This document shows, in pieces, positions 45,090 through 53,673 of a stretch of 63,144 nucleotides of DNA (positions are counted from its first letter, which is position 1; each line of letters starts with the position of its first letter). Position numbers and translations under genes: made by a program. The notes under the pieces were generated by a model that searched no databases, had not been told where the DNA came from, and saw only the letters and a list, made by a program, of their open reading frames with translations. Origin of the DNA: Bacteroidaceae bacterium (lineage in GTDB: Bacteria > Bacteroidota > Bacteroidia > Bacteroidales > Bacteroidaceae); the NCBI GenBank assembly GCA_024684455.1, contig JAIKWU010000054.1:1-63144 (forward strand), in the 5' to 3' direction.

Positions 45090-47130
45090 GGTTTCTTTAA
45101 TGCTTTTATCCCTTGTAGCCGTTGTGATAGCAGCGGCTACATTTGTTGAGGACGTGCATGACACTACGTTTGTCATGCAGTGTGTGTATGGCTCGTGGTG
45201 GATGCGTCTGCTGTGGATGGCTGTGGCTGTGACGGGTATGGTAGCGATGTGGAGAAGGCGGCTGTGGCGACGTTTCTCGGTGTGTCTGCTGCACGTTTCC
45301 TTTTTGGTGATACTGGCTGGAGGGCTGATGACGGCTTTGACGAGCAGGGGGGGCATGATTCACCTGCGAGGACATGAGCCTGTCGGTGTGTATATGAGCA
45401 AGGAGAGGACGGTGGAACCACTGCCTTTTACCCTCGAACTCGATACGTTCTACATCGACTACTACCCTGGTACGGAGGCGCATCGAGGCTATACGAGCCG
45501 TGTGCGTGTGGATGGGGGTGAGATTGTTAGCATCGGAATGAATCGCATTCTGCAGCAGAGAGGTTGGCGGCTGTACCAGACGTCGTTCGACGCAGATAGG
45601 CAGGGCTCATGGCTCACGGCGACGTTCGACCCTTACGGCACGGCAGTCACGTATGTCGGCTATTTGCTCTTGGCGCTGGCTGCGGTGCTGCTGCTCATCG
45701 ACCGCCGCGAGAGTTTTTGTAGTCTTTTGCATCATCCTGCCTTGAAGCGAGGACTGGCGTGTGTGGGGGCTGTGCTCTGTTTTCATTTGGCGGCTCATGG
45801 CCATTTGCCAGTCGTACCGGTTCAACAGGCTGATGCGATGAAAAGTATGCAGGTGGTATATGGCGACCGTGTCGTGCCGCTGAACACCGTAGCCATCGAC
45901 TTTGTTCAGAAACTGTACGGAGGACGGTCATTCGGCGGGTTCACACCGGAACAGGTGCTTGTCTCGTGGCAACGACATCCGCAGCAGTGGCGAGACGTGC
46001 GGATGCTGCAAGTGAATCAGAAACAGAGGGTGTTGCTGGAACGTCTGGGCCTCGAAGGACCGTATCTGTGTGTTAACGACCTCTTCGACAGCGAGGGGAG
46101 GTATCGTCTGCAGGATTTATTGATGGAGGAACTGGGTACACACAGCCCGCTTGAGAAGGCTATTCAGGCAGTCGATGAAAAGGTGGGCGTGGTGCTGATG
46201 TTGGAACAGGGCACACTTTTCAGGCCTTTGCCGCAGGACGGGAGTGTGTCTCCTCTGTCGGAGGCAAAGGTGAAGGCCGAACTGCTCTACAATGCCGTGC
46301 CTTTCAGCAAGATTCTGTTTATGATGAACCTGACGCTGGGCTTCCTGCTGTTTGTTGTGATGCTGTGGAGTATGCTCAGTGGCAGACCCGTTCGTCCTGC
46401 ACTTGTGAGAGGGTGGGGCATGGGGCTGTTGCTGCTGGCATTCGTCTTCCAACTCATGGGCTATGTCCTGCGCTGGTACATCTCCGGAACTGTTCCTCTG
46501 ACCAACGGATACGAGACCATGCAGTTCGTGGCACTCGTCACCATGCTCATCGCCCTGCTGCTCTCATTGTTTACAGCCCACCTTTCCATGCTCACGCTGT
46601 CGGGCGGCTTCCTCATCAGTGGCTTCACACTGCTCGTCAGTTATCTGGGGCAGATGAATCCACGCATCACCAGTCTCATGCCTGTGTTGCAGTCGCCCTG
46701 GCTCAGCAGTCACGTCTCGCTCATCATGATTTCCTATTCCCTCTTCGCCTTCATTGCTCTTAATGCCATTGTTGCGTTGATACTGTTGGCACTAAAAAAG
46801 AGCGAAGCACATCGTACTTCGCTCGAGGTTCTTACGGTTTTGTCACGTCTTTTGCTTTATCCAGCCGTACTGCTACTCGCCATCGGCATCTTTCTTGGAG
46901 CAATTTGGGCAAACGTATCGTGGGGCAGTTATTGGAGTTGGGACCCGAAGGAAGTGTGGGCACTTGTGACGATGATTGTCTATGGCATCGCCTTCCACCG
47001 ACAATCACTCTCATTCCTCCGTCGTCCTCTTTTCTTCCACCTCTATATGCTCTTCGCCTTCCTCACCGTCCTGATGACCTACTTCGGCGTCAATTATCTA
47101 TTGGGAGGAATGCATAGTTACGCAGGATAG
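45067..47130 (+). CDS. ResB-CcsA fusion, system II cytochrome c biogenesis protein
   Basis: A 687-residue polytopic membrane protein. Residues ~1-230 match ResB (helices plus the periplasmic LPFTLELDTFYIDYYPGT region), and residues ~410-687 match CcsA with the haem-handling WWD-type motif SWGSYWSWDPKEVWALVTMI (~617-636) and periplasmic His. Together these export haem and attach it to CxxCH cytochromes. No cytochrome gene (nrfHA or other) is nearby; the overlapping RidA-like gene is the only partner. A terminator follows at 47162. Confidence 0.9.
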   Translation: MKSSGISKVSLMLLSLVAVVIAAATFVEDVHDTTFVMQCVYGSWWMRLLWMAVAVTGMVAMWRRRLWRRFSVCLLHVSFLVILAGGLMTALTSRGGMIHLRGHEPVGVYMSKERTVEPLPFTLELDTFYIDYYPGTEAHRGYTSRVRVDGGEIVSIGMNRILQQRGWRLYQTSFDADRQGSWLTATFDPYGTAVTYVGYLLLALAAVLLLIDRRESFCSLLHHPALKRGLACVGAVLCFHLAAHGHLPVVPVQQADAMKSMQVVYGDRVVPLNTVAIDFVQKLYGGRSFGGFTPEQVLVSWQRHPQQWRDVRMLQVNQKQRVLLERLGLEGPYLCVNDLFDSEGRYRLQDLLMEELGTHSPLEKAIQAVDEKVGVVLMLEQGTLFRPLPQDGSVSPLSEAKVKAELLYNAVPFSKILFMMNLTLGFLLFVVMLWSMLSGRPVRPALVRGWGMGLLLLAFVFQLMGYVLRWYISGTVPLTNGYETMQFVALVTMLIALLLSLFTAHLSMLTLSGGFLISGFTLLVSYLGQMNPRITSLMPVLQSPWLSSHVSLIMISYSLFAFIALNAIVALILLALKKSEAHRTSLEVLTVLSRLLLYPAVLLLAIGIFLGAIWANVSWGSYWSWDPKEVWALVTMIVYGIAFHRQSLSFLRRPLFFHLYMLFAFLTVLMTYFGVNYLLGGMHSYAG

Positions 47131-47161
47131 AGTTGCAAAATTGAAAGTTAGGTTACAAAAT

Positions 47162-47196
47162 AATAAGCGCTCCTCAATGGAAACGCTTATTTTTTA
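47162..47196 (+). terminator. Terminator of the cytochrome biogenesis operon
   Basis: AATAAGCG pairs with CGCTTATT around a 14-base loop, followed by a T run. It overlaps the 3' end of the convergent small gene. Confidence 0.75.
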
Positions 47197-47375
47197 TGAT
47201 TGCAACTGCCAAGCAGCGGGCATCCGTCGCAGCCTTTTTGACATTCGGGACAGATGTCGTTGCTAGAGCCGCCGCACCCACACGCATTGCCCTTGCCGCG
47301 GATGCGTCGTATGATTCTCCACACGGCGTAGGCCACGGCAAGGGCGATGATGATGTAGGTGAGGATGGATTGCAC
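47187..47375 (-). CDS. FeoB-associated Cys-rich membrane protein
   Basis: A 62-residue protein: one transmembrane helix (SILTYIIIALAVAYAVWRII), then a Lys/Arg stretch and a Cys-rich tail (ACGCGGSSNDICPECQKGCD, then GCPLLGSC). This matches the FeoB-associated Cys-rich family that usually follows feoB and may serve ferrous iron transport. feoB is not in the neighbouring genes here, so this copy is an orphan within the window. Confidence 0.85.
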   Translation of the reverse strand: MQSILTYIIIALAVAYAVWRIIRRIRGKGNACGCGGSSNDICPECQKGCDGCPLLGSCNHKK

Positions 47376-47424
47376 TTTTTAAGTTAAAAGTTATATTTTA
47401 GAAGTTATTGGGAATTTATGGGGA

Positions 47425-47516
47425 CCGCGCGAAATCGTAGCGCGGTTTGCGACGACGAGAGATTCATCTCCCCAAAGGAGTATCCCTGGCTTACGCCAGC
47501 CCCTTATCAAGGGGCT
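47425..47516. repeat. Three short palindromes between the FeoB-associated gene and htpG
   Basis: CCGCGC-gaaatcgta-GCGCGG (47425-47445), CTGGC-ttac-GCCAG (47486-47499) and AGCCCC-ttatcaa-GGGGCT (47498-47516). One may terminate htpG. No coding signal is seen in the 202-base gap. Confidence 0.55.
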
Positions 47517-47577
47517 TCAAACCCTATAAATACTCTATGAGTTCACTATAAATTCCAACATATGGACAAACCACTCC

Positions 47578-49629
47578 TTAAATGAGTTCGATGCTGCGAC
47601 GGACGAAGCGGTTGAGGGCTTCGCCACGGAGCAGGCCGTTCTGCAGCAGGGCGAGGTCGATGAGTTGGTGAACCACCTTGTTGTCCTTGGCATAGTCGGC
47701 AATGAGTGCCTTCTTCTTGTCACGCTGCTCGTCAATCGATTTCTCGGTTGCAGAGAGGTCGTCCTTGCGTTCCTGCGGAATTTCGTCCCACTTGAGGTCC
47801 TTGTTCTGCTGGTTGATGCTGTCACGACGCGCCGTCAGACCTGCAATTTCAGCGTCGATGGGCTTCAGAGCCTCGCCGACAGCCTTCTCGCTTTCTTCGA
47901 GCACGTTCTTGATGAGCGTGTGGTCGCTGTTGAGGACGACGTTCATCATGTCGGGCATTTCGCCGTAGAACGCCATGCCTGGCTGCAGACGTGCCATGTC
48001 CTTCATTCGGCGCATGTATTCGCTCTGCGTGATGACGACAGGAGCGGCTGTTTCACCCATCGGCTGTGCCTCGACATGGAACTCCGTTTTGTCCATCTTC
48101 GGCATCTGGGTCGAAAAGACCTCCTGCAGCACTTCTTTCTTGCTGGCCTCGAGTTCGTCCTTCTTGGCATCTTCCTTGACGATGAGGCGGTCGATGACGT
48201 CGCTATCGACACGGACGAAACGACTCTTCTCCATCTTCTCCTCAAATTTGCCACACATCGCAGCGTCGAGTTCGCCGTCCATCAGCAGGACGTTATAGCC
48301 CTTGGCCTGGGCAGCCTCGATGTAGGCGTACTGGTCGTCACGGTTCTGGGCGTAGAGGTAGATGAGGTTGCCGTCCTTGTCGGTCTGCTGACCCTCAATG
48401 AGTGTCTTGTATTCGTCGTAGGTGTAGAACTTGCCCTCCGTATCCTTGAGCAGGGCGAACGCCTTGGCCTTGTCGTAGAAGTCCTGCTCCGAGAGCATAC
48501 CGTAATGGATGAAAATCTTGATGTCGTCCCACTTTGCTTCGAAGTCCTTGCGGTCGTTCTTGAACAGTTGTGAGAGACGGTCGCTCACTTTCTTCGAGAT
48601 ATAGGTCGAGATCTTCTTCACGTTCGAGTCGCTCTGCAAATACGAGCGGCTGACGTTCAGCGGGATGTCCGGCGAGTCTATGACGCCGTGGAGCAGCGTC
48701 AGGAAGTCGGGCACGATGCCCTCGACCGAGTCGGTCACAAAGACTTGGTTGCAGTAGAGTTGAATCTTGTTCTTCTGCAAGTCGAAATTAGATTTCACTT
48801 TCGGGAAGTAAAGAATACCCGTTAGGTTGAAGGGGTAATCGACGTTGAGGTGAATCCAGAACAGCGGCTCGTCGGTCATGGGATAGAGGTCGCGGTAGAA
48901 CTTCTTGTAGTCCTCATCCTTCAGGTCGGCAGGCTTCTTTGTCCAAAGCGGAGTAGTGTCGTTGATGACGTTGTCCTCGTCGGTTTCCACCTGCTTGCCG
49001 TCCTTCCATTCCTTCTTCTTGCCGAAAGCCACGGCGATGGGCAGGAAGTGGCAGTATTTGCGGAGCAGTTCCTCCACTTTGTGGTCTTCGAGAAACTCTT
49101 TGCAGTCATCGTCGAGGTACATGATGATGTCCGTACCACGATCCTCACGCTTGTCGTCCTCGATGGTAAATTCGGGGCTGCCGTCGCACGTCCAGCGCAC
49201 AGCCTGGCTGCCTTCCTGCCACGATTTTGTGACGATTTCTACCTTCTTGCTGACCATGAAGGCCGAGTAGAAACCGAGTCCGAAGTGGCCGATGATGGCA
49301 TTCGCATCTTCCTTATACTTGTCGAGGAAGTCGTTGGCACCCGAGAAGGCAATCTGGTTGATGTACTTGTCAATCTCCTCTGCGGTCATGCCGATACCAC
49401 GGTCAGATACCGTCAGTGTGCCTTTGTCCTTATCCACGCTCACACGGACCGTAAGGTCGCCCGCCTCCTCCTTCAGTTCGCCCTTCGAGGCGAGTGTGCG
49501 AAGCTTCTGCGTAGCATCGACGGCGTTCGACACGATTTCGCGCAGGAAAATCTCATGGTCGGAATAGAGAAACTTTTTGATGACGGGGAAGATGTTCTCA
49601 GTCGTAACCCCGATGTTACCTTTTTGCAT
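47578..49629 (-). CDS. htpG: Molecular chaperone HtpG (Hsp90)
   Basis: A 683-residue cytoplasmic ATP-dependent chaperone. The N-terminal GHKL ATPase has the Asn motif (LREIVSNAVDATQKL), DRGIGMTAEEIDKYI and GHFGLGFYSAFMV; the middle domain (LNVSRSYLQSDSNVKKIS) and C-terminal dimerisation part are present. The start at 49627-49629 (MQKGNIGVTTENIFPVIKKF) is used; a longer frame enters the repeat array. A -24/-12-like promoter lies at 49700-49717. Confidence 0.97.
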   Translation of the reverse strand: MQKGNIGVTTENIFPVIKKFLYSDHEIFLREIVSNAVDATQKLRTLASKGELKEEAGDLTVRVSVDKDKGTLTVSDRGIGMTAEEIDKYINQIAFSGANDFLDKYKEDANAIIGHFGLGFYSAFMVSKKVEIVTKSWQEGSQAVRWTCDGSPEFTIEDDKREDRGTDIIMYLDDDCKEFLEDHKVEELLRKYCHFLPIAVAFGKKKEWKDGKQVETDEDNVINDTTPLWTKKPADLKDEDYKKFYRDLYPMTDEPLFWIHLNVDYPFNLTGILYFPKVKSNFDLQKNKIQLYCNQVFVTDSVEGIVPDFLTLLHGVIDSPDIPLNVSRSYLQSDSNVKKISTYISKKVSDRLSQLFKNDRKDFEAKWDDIKIFIHYGMLSEQDFYDKAKAFALLKDTEGKFYTYDEYKTLIEGQQTDKDGNLIYLYAQNRDDQYAYIEAAQAKGYNVLLMDGELDAAMCGKFEEKMEKSRFVRVDSDVIDRLIVKEDAKKDELEASKKEVLQEVFSTQMPKMDKTEFHVEAQPMGETAAPVVITQSEYMRRMKDMARLQPGMAFYGEMPDMMNVVLNSDHTLIKNVLEESEKAVGEALKPIDAEIAGLTARRDSINQQNKDLKWDEIPQERKDDLSATEKSIDEQRDKKKALIADYAKDNKVVHQLIDLALLQNGLLRGEALNRFVRRSIELI

Positions 49630-49699
49630 AGTTTTTTTATGATTATTTTGTTGTTGCTCTTTCTGAAATGCTGCAAAAACCATGCAGCCAAACTGAGCG

Positions 49700-49717
49700 A
49701 TGCAAACTATATGCCAA
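49700..49717 (-). promoter_or_regulatory. Candidate sigma-54-type (-24/-12) promoter of htpG
   Basis: On the minus strand TTGGCATATAGTTTGCAT has GG and GC 12 bases apart, as in the TGGCAC-N5-TTGC consensus. It would start transcription about 60 bases before the htpG ATG. A TAnnTTTG box is absent. Whether this organism has RpoN cannot be seen here. Confidence 0.4.
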
Positions 49718-49768
49718 CTCGCCACACACTGCCACTTTGTCACGCTGCCGCCACGGATTATTACCCAT

Positions 49769-49849
49769 GCCAAGTGCTTGGAAAAAACACGCCAAGTGCT
49801 TAGCGTCATCACGCCAAGTGCTTAGCGTGAAATTTCCAAGTGCTTAGCC
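49769..49849. repeat. Array of CCAAGTGCTTGG palindromes between divergent genes
   Basis: CCAAGTGCTTGG, CGCCAAGTGCTTAGCG twice and CCAAGTGCTTAGC, spaced by 7-10 bases. Unlike the copies at 6890 and 15421 it lies between two divergent starts, so it cannot serve as a simple terminator. It takes up a quarter of the 330-base htpG/BspA-like gap. Confidence 0.75.
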
Positions 49850-49959
49850 GTGTAATTTGTCTTTTTTGTTTTTTTCTCAAGAAAGTTTGTTAATTCGCAG
49901 AAAATGTGTACATTTGCGGCAGAGATAACTCACTTCAACGCAATTCAACAAAAATTAAT

Positions 49960-52900
49960 ATGAAACGCTTACTTATTTTTTCACTGATGGCTCTGCTGCT
50001 TTTGCTGCCAGCCACCGCTCTTTGCGCCAAGACTCCATACGCCGTATGGTGCGCTGGTAACAAGACGCTGTACTTCACCAACACCCCTGAAACGCTTGCG
50101 CCAGGTGACGCCTTTGATGGGCAGGAGATAACCGCTGTCTGGAGCAAGACAGACGTGACGAAAAGCGGCGACTATCCTGCATGGAACATCCCAGGCGTGA
50201 GGGGTGCCACCAGGGTCGTTTTCTTTTCCTCATTCGAGAGTGTCCGTCCCAACTGCACACAGGACTGGTTTTCGAATTTCTACCAGTTGACTTCCATCAC
50301 GGGTATGGAGTACCTTGACACGAGAAACGTGGACGACATGAGATACATGTTCTATGGTTGCAGCAACCTGCAGAACCTCGACTTGACACATTTCGATACG
50401 AGCAAAGTCCTCAGTATGTCGAATATGTTCTGGGGTTGTAGCAGTCTTACGAGCCTGGACGTCACGAGTTTCGACACGGGCAACGTGAGTGACATGTCAA
50501 GCATGTTCTATGGTTGCAGCAGCCTCACGACCCTCTACCTGACACATTTCGACACCTCCAATGTCATAGATATGAACTATATGTTCAGCGGATGCAGTAG
50601 TCTCACGACCATCTACTGCAACAACACATGGAGCGGTGCGTCGGGGGACGACATGTTCAAGGACTGCACGAACCTTGTGGGCGGAGAGGGCATGGCTTAC
50701 GATCCCGCCAAGGTTACGGTGGATTATGCCAATTCAGGTGTGTCAGGCTATTTCACGGTGCAGATGTACGTCCCGTACGTCGTGTGGTGCGCGGAAAACT
50801 CCACCCTCTATTTCACCTACACCATCGATGTGCTTGTGCCTGGTGGTACTTACGACGGACATACGATTACTGCCGTATGGAGTTGGTCAGACGTGACTGA
50901 CTGCGGCACTAGCAATCCTGCTTGGAACTCAGTCGTAAGCAGCGATGTCACCGCTGTTGTTTTCGATGAGTCGTTCAAGTACGTTCAGCCCACCAGCACT
51001 CACGGATGGTTCTCGGGATGCTATCAGTTGACTTACATCCTAGATATGGAATGCTATCTTGACACGCGCAACGTGACCGACATGGGCAGCATGTTCTGGT
51101 ATTGCAGCGGTCTGACGAGCCTTGATGTGACGCACTTCAACACGAGCCAAGTGACCGACATGAGGGAGATGTTCTGCGGCTGCAGTGGCCTGACGAGTCT
51201 TGATGTGACGAACTTCGACACGAGCAACGTGACTGACATGTCAAGTATGTTTAATGGTTGCAGCACTCTCCCGACCCTGGACGTGATGAACTTCGATACG
51301 AGCAACGTCACCGACATGATGTATATGTTCAACGGCTGCAGCAACCTCACGGCTATCTATTCATACGGCAGCACTACGTGGAGTGCTACGTCGTCGTGGG
51401 GTATGTTCTCGGGTTGTACCAACCTCGTGGGCGGAGAGGGCATGACCTACCAATCCGACAAGGTGACGGCGGATTACGCCAATTCGGGCATGTCGGGCTA
51501 CTTCACGGCAAGGGCTATTCCATATGTCTTGTGGTGTGAGGGAAACCATACACTCTACTTCCTCAGCACCACCGACTTGCTCGTAGCCGGTGACTCATAC
51601 GACGGGCAGACGATTACCGCTGTGTGGAGCAAGAATGACGTAAACCACCAAAACAAAGACCAAGAGATTGGCTCTTTGCCGGGATGGTACGACATGAGAG
51701 GCGATGTCACTTCGGCTGTCTTCGATGCATCGTTCCAGAGCGTTCAGCCTACCAGCACGTATGCCTGGTTCTCGGAATGCAGCCAACTGACGTCCATCAC
51801 AGGCCTGTCTTACCTTGACACGAGCCACGCCATCGACATGGGTGATATGTTCGAAGACTGTAGCAGCCTCACAAGTCTTGACGTGACGACCTTCGACACG
51901 AGCAACGCGACCAACATAGGTGGCATGTTCAGTGGCTGTAGCGGCCTTACGAGTCTCGACGTGACGAACCTTGACACTAGTAATGTGACCGAAATGCTAG
52001 GCGTGTTCAAAGACTGTAGTGGCCTCACGAGCCTTGACTTGACATACTTCGACACCAGCAGCGCCATCATCATGTCATACTTGTTCAGCGGCTGCACTGG
52101 CCTGACCAGCCTTGACGTAACGCAGTTCGACACGAGCAACGCGATCTACATGGACTGGATGTTCGCCGATTGCAACAACCTCACGAGCCTGGACGTAACC
52201 CATTTCGACACGAGCAACGTCACCAATATGGAAGCTATGTTCTGGAATTGCAGCAGCCTCACGAGCCTCGATGTCACACATTTCGACACGAGTAAAGTGG
52301 TTAACATGGGAGTCCTTTTCGGCGGCTGCAGCGGCCTTACGGACATCGATGTGACTAACTTCGACACGAGCAACGCAGAAAACATAACTTCCATGTTTTA
52401 TGGCTGCAGCAATCTGACCAGTATCGATGTGTCGAACTTCGACACCAGCAATGCCGACAATATGATGTTTATGTTCTGTGAATGCAGCGGGCTCACGAAC
52501 CTCGACGTGTCGAACTTCGACACAAGCAACGTCCGAGACATGCAATGTATGTTTGACGGTTGCAGCAGCCTCACGAGCCTTGACGTGTCGAACTTCGACA
52601 TGAGCAATGTGTCAGACACGGAAGCCATGTTCAGAGCCTGCAGCAGTCTCACGACCATCTTCTGCAACGACACGTGGGGTGGTATGTATTATTACGATGA
52701 AATGTTCCTGGACTGCACGAACCTCGTGGGTGAGTATGGGGCGATGTACGCAGCAGGCAACGATACGGAGGCTTACGCCAACCCTGGCACGTCGGGCTAC
52801 TTCACACTGACGGAGGAGACACTGACCGCCAACTACGTGGATGGGGAGTACTGGGCGACTTACTACAATAGTTACGTTGGTGGCGTGGCCGATGCCAGTA

Positions 52901-53397
52901 CGACGGTCTATACAGCAGCACTCAACAGCGACAAGAGGACACTCACGCTGACCGAGGTAGCGGACAAAACCATCAACAAGGGACAGGCCGTCCTGCTGAA
53001 ATCGACCGGCAGCACTATCACGCTCACGAGGACGAGCGTGGACGGTACGGGTGACTTCTCGGAGAATTCGCTCTCGGGCAAGGATGCGGAGACCACCGTG
53101 CCGACAGACGAAGGCACTATCTACACTCTTGCTGTGGAAAATGGCAAACTCGGTTTTTACAAATATACAGGCGCGACGCTCGCGGCTCGCAAGGCATACC
53201 TTGCCATCGTGGGTGGCAGCGAGGCCGGCATACGCTTCGACGATGAGGAAGCAACGGGTCTCTCCGACTTTCCAATTGTCGAATGTCAGATGTCAAAACA
53301 CGAAGTCCATGACCTCACTGGTCGTCGCATCTCTGTGAACTCTGTGCTCCCGAAGGGAGTTTATATCGTGAACGGCAAGAAAGTTTTTGTAAAATAA
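49960..53397 (+). CDS. BspA-like surface protein with DUF285 repeats
   Basis: A 1145-residue secreted protein with a signal peptide (MKRLLIFSLMALLLLLPATA). It consists of three modules, each opening with a ~100-residue unit (PYxVWC...TLYF...YDGQTITAVWS) followed by ~24-residue repeats of the type SLTSLDVTHFDTSNVTDM plus SSMFxGC: about 4, 4 and 11 copies. Modules 1 and 2 end GYFT. A ~190-residue C-terminal part ends in HDLTGRRI and KGVYIVNGKKVFVK. Such proteins are adhesins or matrix proteins. The promoter box is TACATTTG at 49909-49916. A small acidic protein gene follows. Confidence 0.9.
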   Translation: MKRLLIFSLMALLLLLPATALCAKTPYAVWCAGNKTLYFTNTPETLAPGDAFDGQEITAVWSKTDVTKSGDYPAWNIPGVRGATRVVFFSSFESVRPNCTQDWFSNFYQLTSITGMEYLDTRNVDDMRYMFYGCSNLQNLDLTHFDTSKVLSMSNMFWGCSSLTSLDVTSFDTGNVSDMSSMFYGCSSLTTLYLTHFDTSNVIDMNYMFSGCSSLTTIYCNNTWSGASGDDMFKDCTNLVGGEGMAYDPAKVTVDYANSGVSGYFTVQMYVPYVVWCAENSTLYFTYTIDVLVPGGTYDGHTITAVWSWSDVTDCGTSNPAWNSVVSSDVTAVVFDESFKYVQPTSTHGWFSGCYQLTYILDMECYLDTRNVTDMGSMFWYCSGLTSLDVTHFNTSQVTDMREMFCGCSGLTSLDVTNFDTSNVTDMSSMFNGCSTLPTLDVMNFDTSNVTDMMYMFNGCSNLTAIYSYGSTTWSATSSWGMFSGCTNLVGGEGMTYQSDKVTADYANSGMSGYFTARAIPYVLWCEGNHTLYFLSTTDLLVAGDSYDGQTITAVWSKNDVNHQNKDQEIGSLPGWYDMRGDVTSAVFDASFQSVQPTSTYAWFSECSQLTSITGLSYLDTSHAIDMGDMFEDCSSLTSLDVTTFDTSNATNIGGMFSGCSGLTSLDVTNLDTSNVTEMLGVFKDCSGLTSLDLTYFDTSSAIIMSYLFSGCTGLTSLDVTQFDTSNAIYMDWMFADCNNLTSLDVTHFDTSNVTNMEAMFWNCSSLTSLDVTHFDTSKVVNMGVLFGGCSGLTDIDVTNFDTSNAENITSMFYGCSNLTSIDVSNFDTSNADNMMFMFCECSGLTNLDVSNFDTSNVRDMQCMFDGCSSLTSLDVSNFDMSNVSDTEAMFRACSSLTTIFCNDTWGGMYYYDEMFLDCTNLVGEYGAMYAAGNDTEAYANPGTSGYFTLTEETLTANYVDGEYWATYYNSYVGGVADASTTVYTAALNSDKRTLTLTEVADKTINKGQAVLLKSTGSTITLTRTSVDGTGDFSENSLSGKDAETTVPTDEGTIYTLAVENGKLGFYKYTGATLAARKAYLAIVGGSEAGIRFDDEEATGLSDFPIVECQMSKHEVHDLTGRRISVNSVLPKGVYIVNGKKVFVK

Positions 53398-53408
53398 AAA
53401 AATAACAG

Positions 53409-53443
53409 CCTCTTCCGTTTCCCCCAAAGGGGGGACGGAGGAG
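53409..53443. repeat. CCCCC-AAA-GGGGG palindrome between the surface protein and its small partner
   Basis: CCTCTTCCGTTTCCCCC pairs imperfectly with GGGGGGACGGAGGAG around AAA. No T run follows, so it may weaken rather than end transcription into the small gene. Confidence 0.6.
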
Positions 53444-53455
53444 CCCCAATAGAAT

Positions 53456-53653
53456 ATGGAAAAGAAAACATATCTACCGCCTGTGACTACTGACGAGGGT
53501 CTCGGTGCATACATGGACATGATGCAGACATTGGACGTGTCGGACACGAATACCGGCACCCAGTACATCAACGTGCGCGAAGATGTAGAATATAATGATC
53601 TCGACTCCCTGCTTGTCGGCTCAACCGACGGATGGGAAAAAGGGCTGTGGTAA
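53456..53653 (+). CDS. Small acidic protein, M-EKKTY-P family
   Basis: A 65-residue protein starting MEKKTYLPPVTTDEG, acidic throughout (VREDVEYNDLDSLL) and ending GWEKGLW. There is no signal peptide. It resembles the 58-residue protein at 2224-2400 in length, N-terminus (KKTY, one residue, x-P) and C-terminal LW, and like it follows a gene whose product ends YIVNGKKVFVK. It lies 58 bases behind the surface-protein gene, across a hairpin, and 20 bases before the TonB receptor gene. Function unknown. Confidence 0.6.
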   Translation: MEKKTYLPPVTTDEGLGAYMDMMQTLDVSDTNTGTQYINVREDVEYNDLDSLLVGSTDGWEKGLW

Positions 53654-53673
53654 ACTTTGTGCATTTGTAAGGG

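Noticed and set aside
43830-45356. 508-codon open frame on the minus strand opposite the RidA-like and ResB genes
   Set aside because: Shadow of two well-supported genes; His/Arg-rich with no recognisable domain.
53443-53673. Cobalamin riboswitch before the BtuB-like receptor
   Set aside because: The region is occupied by a small coding frame and a hairpin; no B12-box-like sequence was seen.
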